Shown: positions 1 to 10,200 of the stretch, one piece after another
Layout of the letters: every line of letters begins with the position of its first letter
How positions within the stretch are numbered: the first letter of the stretch is position 1
DNA from: Ganoderma boninense
Lineage: Eukaryota; Basidiomycota; Agaricomycetes; Polyporales; Polyporaceae
Direction: 5' to 3'
DNA length: 64,000 nucleotides
NCBI GenBank assembly: GCA_002900995.3
Contig: CM035305.1
Span: forward strand, 1,178,001 to 1,242,000
Translations under genes and position numbers: made by a program
The notes under the pieces: model-generated
What the model was told of the DNA's origin: nothing
Databases searched by the model: none
Seen by the model: the letters and a program-made list of their open reading frames with translations, nothing else

Positions 1-217
1 CGCCAGGCCCCCCGCGCCGCGAGCGCGCGGGCTGCACGCGTCGCTGCCGCGTCGAAATGCTCTCCGTCGACTCCAACCCCTGTGCCTTGGCCGCCGCCGC
101 CCCGCCCGCCGCAGAGGCGGAGCGACGTGGTTGAGGAGGCGCGGGAGAGGCAGGGTGCTGGCTGCTCCCTGAGCGCGACTTGCTGGCCGCGGCCTTACCG
201 TTGCGGGCGCTGACCAT
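1..217 (-). CDS. N-terminal part of an unidentified gene, cut by the window edge
   Basis: An ATG at 217 on the minus strand opens a frame that runs about 72 codons to the left edge without a stop. The translation begins MVSARNGKAAASKSRSGSS and is rich in Ala, Ser, Pro, Arg and Gly, like a disordered N-terminus. No domain is visible. The gene would be read in the same direction as NAF1 and start about 290 bp beyond the NAF1 stop. The region is very GC-rich, where chance open frames are common, so this is only a candidate start of a larger protein. Confidence 0.35.
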   Translation of the reverse strand, partial: MVSARNGKAAASKSRSGSSQHPASPAPPQPRRSASAAGGAAAAKAQGLESTESISTRQRRVQPARSRRGGPG

Positions 218-510
218 GGCTGGGTGTGGCTAGGGTGGCGAGGGTGAGCTGGGGGGAGAAGAGAGGGAGGGTCGAGCTCGGCGGCGTCGACTCGGATTGT
301 TGGTCTGCGGGGCCGCCATGCCTTTGGCGCTCGAACACGAGAGGCGTTCATCCCAAATCCGGTTTGTTAGAGGCCATCGCCCTCGTCCACTCAACGCCCG
401 CGCCGCTCGCGGGATTGCATGACGTCACATAAGGTGGTCCATGTAAGTACAACAGGTAGCGGATACATGTTTCGGACAACAGGAGAACGATATGCGCTGT
501 CTACAGTGTG
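218..510. promoter_or_regulatory. Intergenic region with a perfect CRE palindrome
   Basis: No gene is seen. TGACGTCA at 420-427 is the palindromic site bound by ATF/CREB-type bZIP factors. It lies about 200 bp upstream of the presumed start of the partial left-edge gene and about 85 bp past the NAF1 stop. Function is inferred from the consensus only. Confidence 0.3.
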
Positions 511-2421
511 TCATGCATTTTGGTTTCCGCCTTCCGGATGGGGAGGCGCTTGCCCGGGAGGACCCCACTGCTCTTCCCCACCCCATCCGCCAGCTGCATT
601 CGGAACAGAGTATCCAGAGGCATCGTGGCTGCCAGTTGGGCCAGATGGGCCACCATATCCCCCATAACCCATGCCCATGCCTGCCATCCCGAAGTTGGCA
701 GCAAAGCGGGGGTTGATGTGGGGCTGAACATGAGGAACCTGGTAGCCAAACGAATAATCGAACGGCTGCTGCATCTGCTGCTGCATCGGATACTGCTGGT
801 AGCCCCATCCACCACCCATGCCCACTGCGGGGTCGTACTGGGCATCCATAGCCGAACCATCAGAATACTGACCAGTAGCTCGAGCAATGGCGAGCGAAGT
901 TGGCGAGAGGGCCCGAGGTGGTGGAGGCTCAGGAGGGCCTTGCCTCCCAGACCAGCTGCCGGAAGAGTGCCGATGGTCGCCACCGCGCCCGCGTCCTCGC
1001 CCGCGTCCACGACCGCGATCTCCATGGTGTCGGTCGCGGCCACGGCCCCTTCCTCGGTCTTGGAATCCTCCCCGTCCTCGACCGCGTCCGTGGCCCCTAG
1101 GAGAGCTGGGAGGGGACGCCAGAGGTCTTGGCTTTTCGATCTTTTCTTCCTCCATCTCGGGAGGCGGTAGGCCATACGAATCTGAGTATGGGTCGTCGTA
1201 GGGAATGGGAGCAGGCCGCGAGGGCCCCGCGCCATAGTCCAAGTCGCTATATGAGAGCGTTGGAGAACGGTCATACGTGGCGGATGTTCCGCCATACGGA
1301 TCGTCGATCATGTCCTGGTCCTTCATGAAAGAAGGAACAGGTGTCGCATGTCGGGACGAGACCACTGAGCCGGAGCGGGACCGCTGCTGCTCTCGTCTAA
1401 TCCAAGTATGATATGCCCAAGCTCACGAGACATCGAGAAAATGGGGGACGAACCTCTGAGTCTGTGATCTCTTGTGTGCCGCCTCCGCCTCATCGTCGGA
1501 GAACTCGAGTTCGTCTTCCCCAGGCTCCTCGTCATGCACATTGCTTGCGTCACTTCCTTTCAGGTGCCGGAGTTGTTGAACGAAGACGTAGTGGCTCTTC
1601 TCTGGAACATGGAACACGGGTCGGCCGACTTGGACTTTCTCCTCATCGAGTGGCCATTTTGAGTTGAATTTGATTTGATAGAGAGGTTCGCTGGTAGGAC
1701 CGAAAGTCTCGAAGATCTATGGGGCCAGTTGGAGTTTAGCCCCTAGGTGTAGAAACGCAAGACGCACATATCCCAGGACGTTTCTGTCATCGAAGACCAA
1801 CAGTGTCTCAGCGTCGAGGGCTTTTTCAGAACCACGGTTCGCGATGGGAGAAGGAACACCTTTCACAATAACGACATTGTTCACGATGCTCATGACTTCT
1901 CCAACCTTCTCCAAGCGTTCGTCGGGACCGACTTGTGAAACTTCTGGTACCAGAATGTCGAGGTCTACTAGTTCGTTCTTCGTCCGCACTTGCGCCTCGG
2001 AAGCTACTGCTTGGTCTCCATCTTCATCATCGTCATCTGCAACACGTCTTTTTTGTTTTGGTCGTTGTGTACCAGGTGCCTCCCCTTCCTCAGGTCCCGA
2101 GTCGGACTCGTCGGAGGAGTCTGAGTCGCTTGTGGACTCCGAAGGAGCGCTGTTCCTGTCAGAATTAATACAAAGCATGAAATGTTCGCAAACGCACCCA
2201 TTTCCATCCTCTACATCACCAAGAATGTCTGCCTCCACTTCCTTCTCACTATCAGTGTCGCTGTCCGTCCCGTGCTCATCGTCCGAGGAAGTCTGTTCTT
2301 GCAATGCCTGCTGAACTTTTTGGGGGACGTGGGTCGATGCGAGATCTCCGAGAATGTCTTGTATCAGTTGAAGGTCCTGTGGGATTGAAGAAGGGACCGC
2401 GAAGGAAAAATCGGTAGTCAT
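511..2421 (-). CDS. NAF1: H/ACA ribonucleoprotein assembly factor NAF1
   Basis: NAF1 is a nuclear factor that holds the place of Gar1 during assembly of H/ACA pseudouridylation snoRNPs. The spliced protein starts MTTDFSFAVPSSIPQDLQ (ATG at 2421), passes an acidic Ser/Asp/Glu stretch, then the Gar1/Naf1 beta-barrel core (LEKVGEVMSIVNNVVIVKG, then FDDRNVLGY joined to IFETFGPTSEPLYQIKFNSK). The family signature SDASNVHDEEPGEDELEFSD follows, and the C-terminus is rich in RGG-like and Gly/Gln/Pro sequence. Introns are predicted near 1718-1768 and 1383-1437; a 42-nt in-frame intron near 2163-2204 is possible. The frame stays open 30 codons above 2421 but has no earlier ATG, and an E-box lies there. 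It shares a divergent promoter with oxygenase copy A. Confidence 0.9.
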
Positions 2422-2692
2422 GGATGTGGAGGGCAGACCGAAGGCATCTTGCTGGGCTCCAGTGGGCGGCTGACTGTGGAATAATTTAGACGCCTGAAAC
2501 GCCACGATCACGTGCCAAACTCACGCGTTGCCAATCGGCGCCTGCCAGTCAGCTGCAGTCGCGTCGGGAAGCCTTGTCCTCGACCGTCATGGTCTCAGAT
2601 CCCCGTCCTCAATCGGCGTTCACCTCTCTTCCTCCCACACTCTATTCCGCTTAATTGACAATACCGTGTGATACATCTGCGGTAACTACAAC
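2422..2692. promoter_or_regulatory. Divergent promoter NAF1 / oxygenase copy A, with E-box
   Basis: The 271 bp between the two start codons must hold both promoters. CACGTG at 2509-2514 lies within GATCACGTGCCA, 179 bp upstream of the copy A start. The same 12 bases occur upstream of copy B, and another CACGTG lies upstream of copy C, so the site probably belongs to the oxygenase genes. bHLH factors are the known binders of this palindrome. Confidence 0.4.
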
Positions 2693-2907
2693 ATGGTACG
2701 GACAAAGGTACGTGCGTCTCAGTGCCGCGCCTTTGGAGTGTCATGTATATAGGAATGCTCATGCCTTCAAACATAGCAAACTGCTCGGAAGAGCAGTGGT
2801 GGTGAGCACTTATGCACACTGTCATTTTCGACGGCTGCCCATAGGGATAACCAGGCGTCGCCCCTCGCAGGCACTTAGGATTTGGTCTTGCCTCTCGCAA
2901 GTCGTCG
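2693..2907 (+). other. Histone H3 tail-like coding segment (exons 1-3 of copy A)
   Basis: ATG GTA CGG ACA AAG (2693-2707) joins at AAG/gtacgt to CAA ACT GCT CGG AAG AGC AGT GGT G (2777-2801), which joins to GC GTC GCC CCT CGC AGG (from 2855). The result is [22 protein letters not shown]. Histone H3 reads [21 protein letters not shown]. Residues 2-10 are identical, K4 and K9 stay in register, and A1 and K14 are replaced by Val. A second piece, ASRKSS (2890-2907), resembles the AARKSA around K27, shifted by one residue. Phases match across both introns (2708-2776 and 2802-2854). Initiator Met before Val is normally a substrate for removal. Confidence 0.75.
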
Positions 2908-5900
2908 AAGCAATACATCTCTAGTAACAGCTCAGATATTGATGAAGAAGTGACGGAACAGACGCAGTTTATACGGGTCTGTTATTATTCCAGCCTCGAT
3001 GCAGTCGCATTTATCCCACTAATCTCTCGTTCCACAGAATTCCCTACAAAACATATTTAAGCAAGACCTCGCGTTCACAGGATCGTTCTCATTCCATCGT
3101 GCTTACCCCGAAGCCCCCAACCCTTGCATTAACGTGAAGAGCATCGGCACGATCGGTCTGCCCTTACACGTGCGAGATGCAGAAGCCATCAAGGCTCGCG
3201 CCTCACAAGCTCCCTTCGGCAAAGCCACCAAGACAGTAGTGGACAAGTCCGTACGCGATACCTGGGAGATTGATGGCAGAGAGGCAAGTTCTTCTTCGCG
3301 ACTGATTTTCACGATCTACTACCCTAAACCTACAAGCTGACCAACTATCGTTTTCAGGTCCAGTTCAATAATAGAGCTTGGGCACCATTCCTAGACCAGG
3401 TCGTGCGCACCGTATGCGATACATTGGGTGTGAACTACGACGCTAGTCGACCTCGTTGCGACTTGTACAAGCTCTTGCTGTACGAGACGGGTTCTCAGTG
3501 CGTGTTTTCATGTCGTTGAAGGCGGTACGGGGCGGTTTAAATGGCTTCCAACCACCAGTTTCAAGGCTCACGTCGAGTACGTACATCTTCCTTCGAGCAT
3601 CTACGTATCTCATCAGTTTGCAGTACCGAGAAAGCGAATGGCATGTTCGCTACAATCGTCATCTTGCTCCCCTCGAAGTTCGGTGGGGGTTCAGTCCACG
3701 TCTCACACGGGGGCTCCTCGAAGGTGCTGGACTGTAGCCCGAATAGCGACACCGACACGACCGTCCTAGCCTGGTACACCGATGTGGAACACGAGGTGAA
3801 GCGTGTCACGAGCGGATATCGCCTGGCTCTCTCTTTCAATCTCGTCCATACAACAAGGTCGCTGCGACCTGCCCTTCCGACCCAGTCCAACACTGCTTAT
3901 CGCCTCCGCGAGATTTTGACATCATGGAGAGATGGAGATGGTGGTCCAAGCAAGATCATCTACCTACTCAACCACAAATACTCTCAAGCCAACCTCAGCG
4001 GAAGTGCACTGAAAGGTGCAGACGCTCACCTCGTTTCCACACTAGAAGCCATCTCGCATCCTCTCGGTTTCCATCTGGGTCTCGCTAACCTCATCTGCAC
4101 GGAACACGGATACAGTCACGTCGTGTCGGAGTGGGAAGAGGTGACGCTGGACCAAGTCGAGGAGACCACAGTCGAGATCGAGAACCTCGTCAACCTTGAT
4201 GGAGACCTCATCCAGGATACTTTCGAGTTCGACGTGGGGACGGACGTGATCCCTGACAAGTTCGCGCGCGAAATCACCTCTGGTGAGTATGATGATCAAG
4301 ATGACAATGGGGGTTACACTGGAAACGTGAGTCGCTGTCGTGCAAACATCAAGTGCTCAGACTTCTCACGAGACTCTGTTCTAGGAAGGTGCTACCGTTG
4401 AGAGATGTAAGCGAATATGCACCCCTTTTGATCCATCATACCGTCGCTGAGTTGACAAAGTCTATCATCGCACCGTGGTGGCTATCTGGCCCTCATGGGC
4501 ACATTACGACATCGTCTATGGAGAAGAAGCACTCTCGCGTGCCTGCATGGACCTGCATTCGTCCAAGACCACCACTCCGACTTCGGAGGAAGAGCTCCTC
4601 GTACAATTCATCCTCACACGTCTGGATGTAGATGACGGCGACGTTGATTATGATGAAGTCTTGCAGCATGTGCCGCCCGTAGCGTGCCGGTGGAAAGACC
4701 TGGCGATGTGGACAAAGACGATGGACAAATGCCTCCCTCAGGTCGGCATCTCAGCCTTGTTTGTAGAGGGGAGCATCAACACGGCCGTGAAGACTTTCGG
4801 ATTCAAGGCGGTCGAGCCGTGGTCAGTCACGCTCACTTGGCATCGAGATCATTGCATCCGCTCACTACCAATTGTTGTTTCCAGGATCGACGCCGCGCTC
4901 AAGGCAGACATGTCTGATCTTGAAGCTTTGAATTTCCTGGACCGCTTCGAATCTTGGATTACAGACAATTTGGCAAGCAAGACTGCGAGAACCATCAATG
5001 AGTGGATTCATGCTCATCGAAATCTTCGGCTTGAGCACCTGACCCAGCCAAGTACCGGCAACTGCATGCTATTTGTCGACCTCATCCTCAAATACAACGA
5101 CGCCGATTTCTTTGAGAAAAGGTATCAACGAGTTCAGATCATTATCGGTAATACGTTCTGACCTCTAGGCTTCAGGGTATTGCCTCAGTTGAAGGTGCAC
5201 TACGAGCCTTCTAGCGCTGCCGCAACTCGCAGAGTCTCTGTACAATCGAACAACTATCCCTGAAGCGAGTCGGACTCGGATGGCGCAAGATCTTCTAGCT
5301 GTTGCAGTTTCGAAGGTCGACTTCCACAGCTACACCAGTCGTCGTGAATATCGAACACCGAGCGAGGTGGCCATCTCTTTTGTAGAGATATGTCTTCGCT
5401 GTCGGTGCGACGACCTCCTCCCCGCGGTCCTCAATCGTCTAATGCAACCAGATCGTGGAACGTACGGCATGGATACCATCTTGCCAGTCCTCGCGTGTCT
5501 TGGAGAGGCCTCCCGTTCACGTTCTGGGGGCAAGCCCTTCCACGACGTGACTGCCTTTGCGCAGTGGGCATTGTCGTCTTACACGGCAGTCGTTGCTGCC
5601 TCTCCAGAAGACGTTTCCGCAAGCGAAATCATTTCCCTGTATGGAGCTCTGGAAGCCATCGGACAGGGGAAACTTATCGAGTCCCAGTAGGTGTGGCAAG
5701 CTCTTCCCACTTTCGACTTACTGATCTCGTTCGCGGCTAGACTTCTTCCCAAACTCGACGCAGCGCAAATGCCTTCGCATACGCTACAAGCTTTGCTCAG
5801 TGGACTCAATGCCAAACGCGACACTATCCGTCTCAACGAAGGACCAATGAAGTCCCTCATGACGCGGCTCGTGAGGAAGTATGCCACGATCGTCGACTTC

Positions 5901-6825
5901 CGCCCTGCTAACGCAAGCTGGGGATACGTCCCTGACGAGAAGTCCCGAGTGCAGGCTGGAGTTGAGGCACTCACCTACTGCGTCGAGATGGGAGTTTTAG
6001 ACTCGTGCGCTGAGGTGTTGCGGCGGTTCTTCACCAAGCCGGGCGGACTCGACGTGCGCTTCCTTCAATCCAATGTCCAGCCACTCTTGAAGAAGCTACG
6101 TCCACTACTGAAGAGACACAAGCTGTCAGTCGCCACGGATGCCGTCGCAGCTCCACTGCGCTCTCTGCTCTTCGACTGGGTGGGCGAGGTGATGGGTCCG
6201 CGACCTTCTGATGCAGGCCTCGCTCCCCTCCGCGCGCTGCCAGAGAAGTGGACGTGTACTTGCCAGCACTGTATCCCGGTCCGTCAGTGGCTCATAGAGT
6301 CTGCACTTGCCAGTCGCGTATTCTCGAACCTGGGTGCAGTGAATCGGAAGCACATCGAAAAGTTCCTCAAGGCGCATGCATCGAACATCGCGACCTGGGA
6401 CACGGTAGAGTCCAGGCCTCAGGGACTTATGGTATGTTGATTCTCTTCGCTGACGACCGCGTGACAGTCCGTTGAGCGCACGGGTTCTCTCCCTCCTTCA
6501 GGTCACCAAATCGAAGGAGATTCTCAGGCCCATGCAATGGAAGGAGAACCAGGCTGAGGGCCGGAAGTTGCTGGATGCTATCAGCACCGATGTTCGAGAG
6601 CTTCACGCTATCCTTGGCCCCGACTATATGATGGTCGCGACGCAACTGGGAATCAACGTTGTCGCCTCGATGCCTGGGCAAGCGATGCCCTCCGGACAAG
6701 CCAACCCAGTGGCTGGACCTTCCAAGTCGAGCAAGAAGGCTACGACGGCTACGACAAAGAAGAAGCGTCCGAAGGAGACGGCAGGCGGATCTCCGTCGCG
6801 CCCACCACCTAAGCGTCAGAAATAG
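2693..6825 (+). CDS. 2-oxoglutarate/Fe(II) dioxygenase-domain protein with histone H3-tail-like N-terminus (copy A)
   Basis: Thirteen exons are predicted: 2693-2707, 2777-2801, 2855-2976, 3038-3283, 3358-3497, 3559-3576, 3624-4326, 4385-4406, 4461-4821, 4885-5121, 5207 (or 5176)-5686, 5741-6431, 6502-6825; about 1,127 residues. Residues 1-31 mimic the H3 tail. A prolyl-hydroxylase-like double-stranded beta-helix follows, with iron ligands H187 and D189 (AHVD) and H245 (VEHEV) and the 2-oxoglutarate-binding R255 (SGYR). The remaining ~750 residues look helical and contain a CxCxxC motif; the tail is basic (KKKRPKE, PPPKRQK), suggesting a nuclear protein. Intron 3284-3357 has a GC donor. The exon after 5121 is in doubt: the acceptor at 5175 matches the paralogues (VLPQL) but then needs a one-base shift near 5207, whereas an acceptor at 5206 keeps the frame. 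Substrate unknown; hydroxylase or demethylase activity is inference from the fold. Confidence 0.75.
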
Positions 6826-7249
6826 GGTCGAACGGGTGAGGCTCCAGATGTGATTGATTTGACTTGAATAGTGTGTCAATCATGTTCCGTCGTACCTCGG
6901 GCTATAACGAAGTCGGGGTGGCTTGAGTGCATTTACTCCGGTGGTTTCATTGTCTTGCGTTGCAGTTATTGAATGCCGGGGGATCAGGACGCTGTTTCTT
7001 GCGCGCCAGAGTTTCAGACAGAGAACTTGAAGGCCCCCACTGGTACATTCGCAGCAGCCCGCGCGATGGAAGAGGGCGGTGGCTGAGGTCATCATCGGTC
7101 GCGATCACGTGCCACTGACGAAAGGGGGGACGCCGCGGACGCGTCCGGAGTCGCGAGACAGCTCTCCTCGTCCACTCTCACTTTCACTGCCTTTGTCCCG
7201 TTCTCTGCTGCTGAATCTCGCATTTGGCACTATACTGGTGCACGTCATA
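6826..7249. promoter_or_regulatory. Intergenic region and promoter of copy B, with E-box
   Basis: No gene is seen. GATCACGTGCCA (CACGTG at 7106-7111) lies 139 bp upstream of the copy B start and matches the site upstream of copy A base for base. A pyrimidine-rich stretch (about 7160-7205) follows. Confidence 0.35.
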
Positions 7250-10200
7250 ATGGTGCGTCCTATGAGCACAATGTGCAAATCACTTATTAACCTTAGCATA
7301 CAAGAGCGCCGCGCCCACGGGGGCTTTTGCTACGCCCACCCAGCCGACGGGTCTGCCAGATAACTCCACACCGAGCGGCGTGAACCCGCTCCCGCCTGCT
7401 TTACCTAACGCTTCTGGAAACAGCAGTAAGTCATGCAATTTGTCATATGCGTGATGACAGTGTATACCGGCATCCAGCGCTGACCTCGTATTCAAGGCGC
7501 TGGTGTTGCCGAGGGAAGCTCTGACCATGACAGGGTTGCGAACGAAGGGAATGGCGAGAACCTTAATAAGCGCGATGAGGTAGCTTGCCAGGAGGAGCAA
7601 GACGATGATGAAGAGGAAGAGGAAGAGGAGCAAGAAGATATCGATATACGCGTGAGTCCCAAAAGTGTCGTGTGAATATCATCCATTTCTTAGTGGTCCA
7701 CCTTCAGGAAGAGCTCGGCGACATCTTAGAGGGTGGTCTGGAGTTTACAGGCGCAATTTCCTACCACAAGACATTCCCCACGGCTCCCAATCCCGTCCTT
7801 GATATTGAGGGGCTAGGCACTGTGGGCTTGCCTCTCGGCTCGAGGGACGCGGCAGCGATTAAGACCTGTGCAGAACAAGCTCCGTTCGGCATGGCCGACC
7901 AAACAGTGATTGACAAGACTGTGCGCGACACATGGGAAATTGATGGACGCAAGGTATGTTCTAACCACACTGCTTATATTCGGTTGTGCCTCATCTGATC
8001 TCCGTTTACCACGTCAGGTCAACTTCGGGAATGCGGCATGGCACCCCTTCCTCGAGGGTGTCCTTCGGGACGTCTGCCAGGCGCTTGGTGTCAACTTCGA
8101 CGCGAGTAAGCCACGATGCGAGCTCTACAAGCTGCTCCTTTATGAGACCGGTTCTCAGTGCGTCTACATGTTTCACAGAGGGTTATACAACATGCTGATG
8201 ATATAAATCCAGCTTTCTACCTCATGTTGAGTGAGTTTTCAACAGTCTTTTGCCAAGCCCCATTGCTGACGTGCCGCAGCACCGAGAAGGTAGATGGCAT
8301 GTTCGCCACGATTGTGGTTGTGCTCCCGTCCAAATTCACAGGCGGCGCGGTCCACGTCTCTCACGGGGGTTTCTCCGAGACCTACGAACACAGTGCTCGT
8401 AGTCAAACCGAGACCACGGTTCTCGCATGGTATACGGACGTCGAGCATGCAGTGCAGCCTATCATGAGCGGATATCGGCTCGCGCTCTCCTTCAACGTTA
8501 TCCACACAACAAACTCCCTCCGTCCGGTCGTCTCCAAGGCCAGCGAGGCTGCCGTTCGACTTCGCCGTGTCCTCCAATCTTGGGCAGAGGATGACTACGA
8601 CGCACCTGACAAGATCATCTATCTACTCGATCACAAGTACTCGCAGGCAAACATGAGTGGCAGCGCACTCAAGGGTTCCGACGCACACCTGGTCGCGATG
8701 CTTGATAGTGTCGGAGGATCTCTTGGATTCCATCTCGGCCTAGCGAACCTCACCTGCACTCAACGCGGTTCCGCAATGGACTCCGGCTGCGGTTATAGGG
8801 GGTACGGTGGTCGGAGGCGACGTGGCGGATGGGGTGGTTGGTATGACGATGAAGATGACGACGATGACGATGAATTCGTCGAGATGGAGGAGGTGGACGA
8901 GACAAGCGTTGACATCGAACATCTCGTTGACATGGATGGCAAGCTCATCCGCAAGACGATCGACTTCGACGTGGAGACGGACGTCATACCCCAAGAGGTC
9001 GCAGAGGAGATCACAGCAAGTCACCATGATGATCAATCCTATGAAGGTTATATGGGCAACGTGAGTCTTCGTCCTGTGCTTATGGTCCAAAACTGGAGCC
9101 CTGACGTTGATTCTGCCGAAACAGTATGCTGGATCCCTTGAGCGCTGTAAGCCTTTGAATTCACCATTCGATTCCTTGTACTGATCACCTCCGCAGTCTA
9201 CCGGCGGACAGTTCTCGTCATATGGCCTCCATTCGCTCATTTCGACATAATTCACGGTGGGCGGGGCTTGGAGTATGCTTGCGAAAAAGTGCGCGCCTCC
9301 ACTGGTTCTCGCCCTACTCAGGAAGAACTCGAACTCGTGAACATCATTCTCTCCCGATACCGGGGCCGCACCACGGAGATCGTCTCAAGTGTGTGCCGTG
9401 CAGCGTTCCGGTGGAAAGACATTGCACTGTGGGTCAGGGCAGTCCAGACATGCTACCTGTCTGTCGCAGCGCTCAAGGGCGATCACATACACGAGGTTGT
9501 CGCGACCTTTGGTTTTGCGCAGGTGCAGTCCGCGTGAGTCTGGCTATTTACATCGCTTTGACCATACAATTGATTTTCTAATGTCCCTACAGTTTGGAGC
9601 TTGCGGTCCGTATGGAGAACTCGAACGTCCACGCGATCCAATTCCTCGACAACTTTGAAAATTGGGTGGAACATCAGCAGTCCGAAGTACTGACTGCCTC
9701 CGCCGTACCATGGATCGAAAGGCAGCGAACGATAAGATTTTCTGAGCTGAAGGGGACGACGTTCGATAGTCCAGGCCCCCTGATCGCGCTCATCCTCAAA
9801 CACAAAGACGTTGAATTCCTTGAGAAGAGGTGCGTCATAGTCTGTCACTGCAGCGTTTGGCTGTAGTGTAGAAAATTTGATATTTATAATTGCTTCAGTG
9901 TTCTTCCATTGGCTAAGTCGGACCAGAACTCGCTGGCTTTGAAGCGTTGGGCGACCGAGCTTCACAACGCCGAGGCCATCCCAGCCGACGTCCGCGCAAG
10001 GATAGTCAAGGACGTTCTCAGCGCTGCGATGTCCACGGTGGACTTTTGGAAAGTGCTGAAGCCTTTGGCACTTTCCGCTTACTCTTCTGTTTATCACCGG
10101 CAGACTGAGGTCCCCGAAGAGCTGAAGCGGGCCCAAGAGTATGCCCAAGCATGTGTAGATGTGAACTGCGAAGATCTCTTCGCTTTGGCGGTCCCAAAAC

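Noticed and set aside
501..1295. Long open frames on both strands across the NAF1 C-terminus
   Set aside because: The minus frame with PSSPRGHGRGRGRGGFQDR continues the NAF1 signature through a proper intron; the others are shadows of a GC-rich repeat-like coding region.
2422..2511. Upstream extension of NAF1 in frame
   Set aside because: No ATG above 2421 (only GTG at 2511), and the stretch contains the E-box; MTTDFSFAVPSSIPQDLQ is a typical NAF1 start.
2693..2907. A complete histone H3 gene at the start of copy A
   Set aside because: No sequence for the H3 core (histone fold) follows; the frame runs into the oxygenase exons shared with copies B and C.
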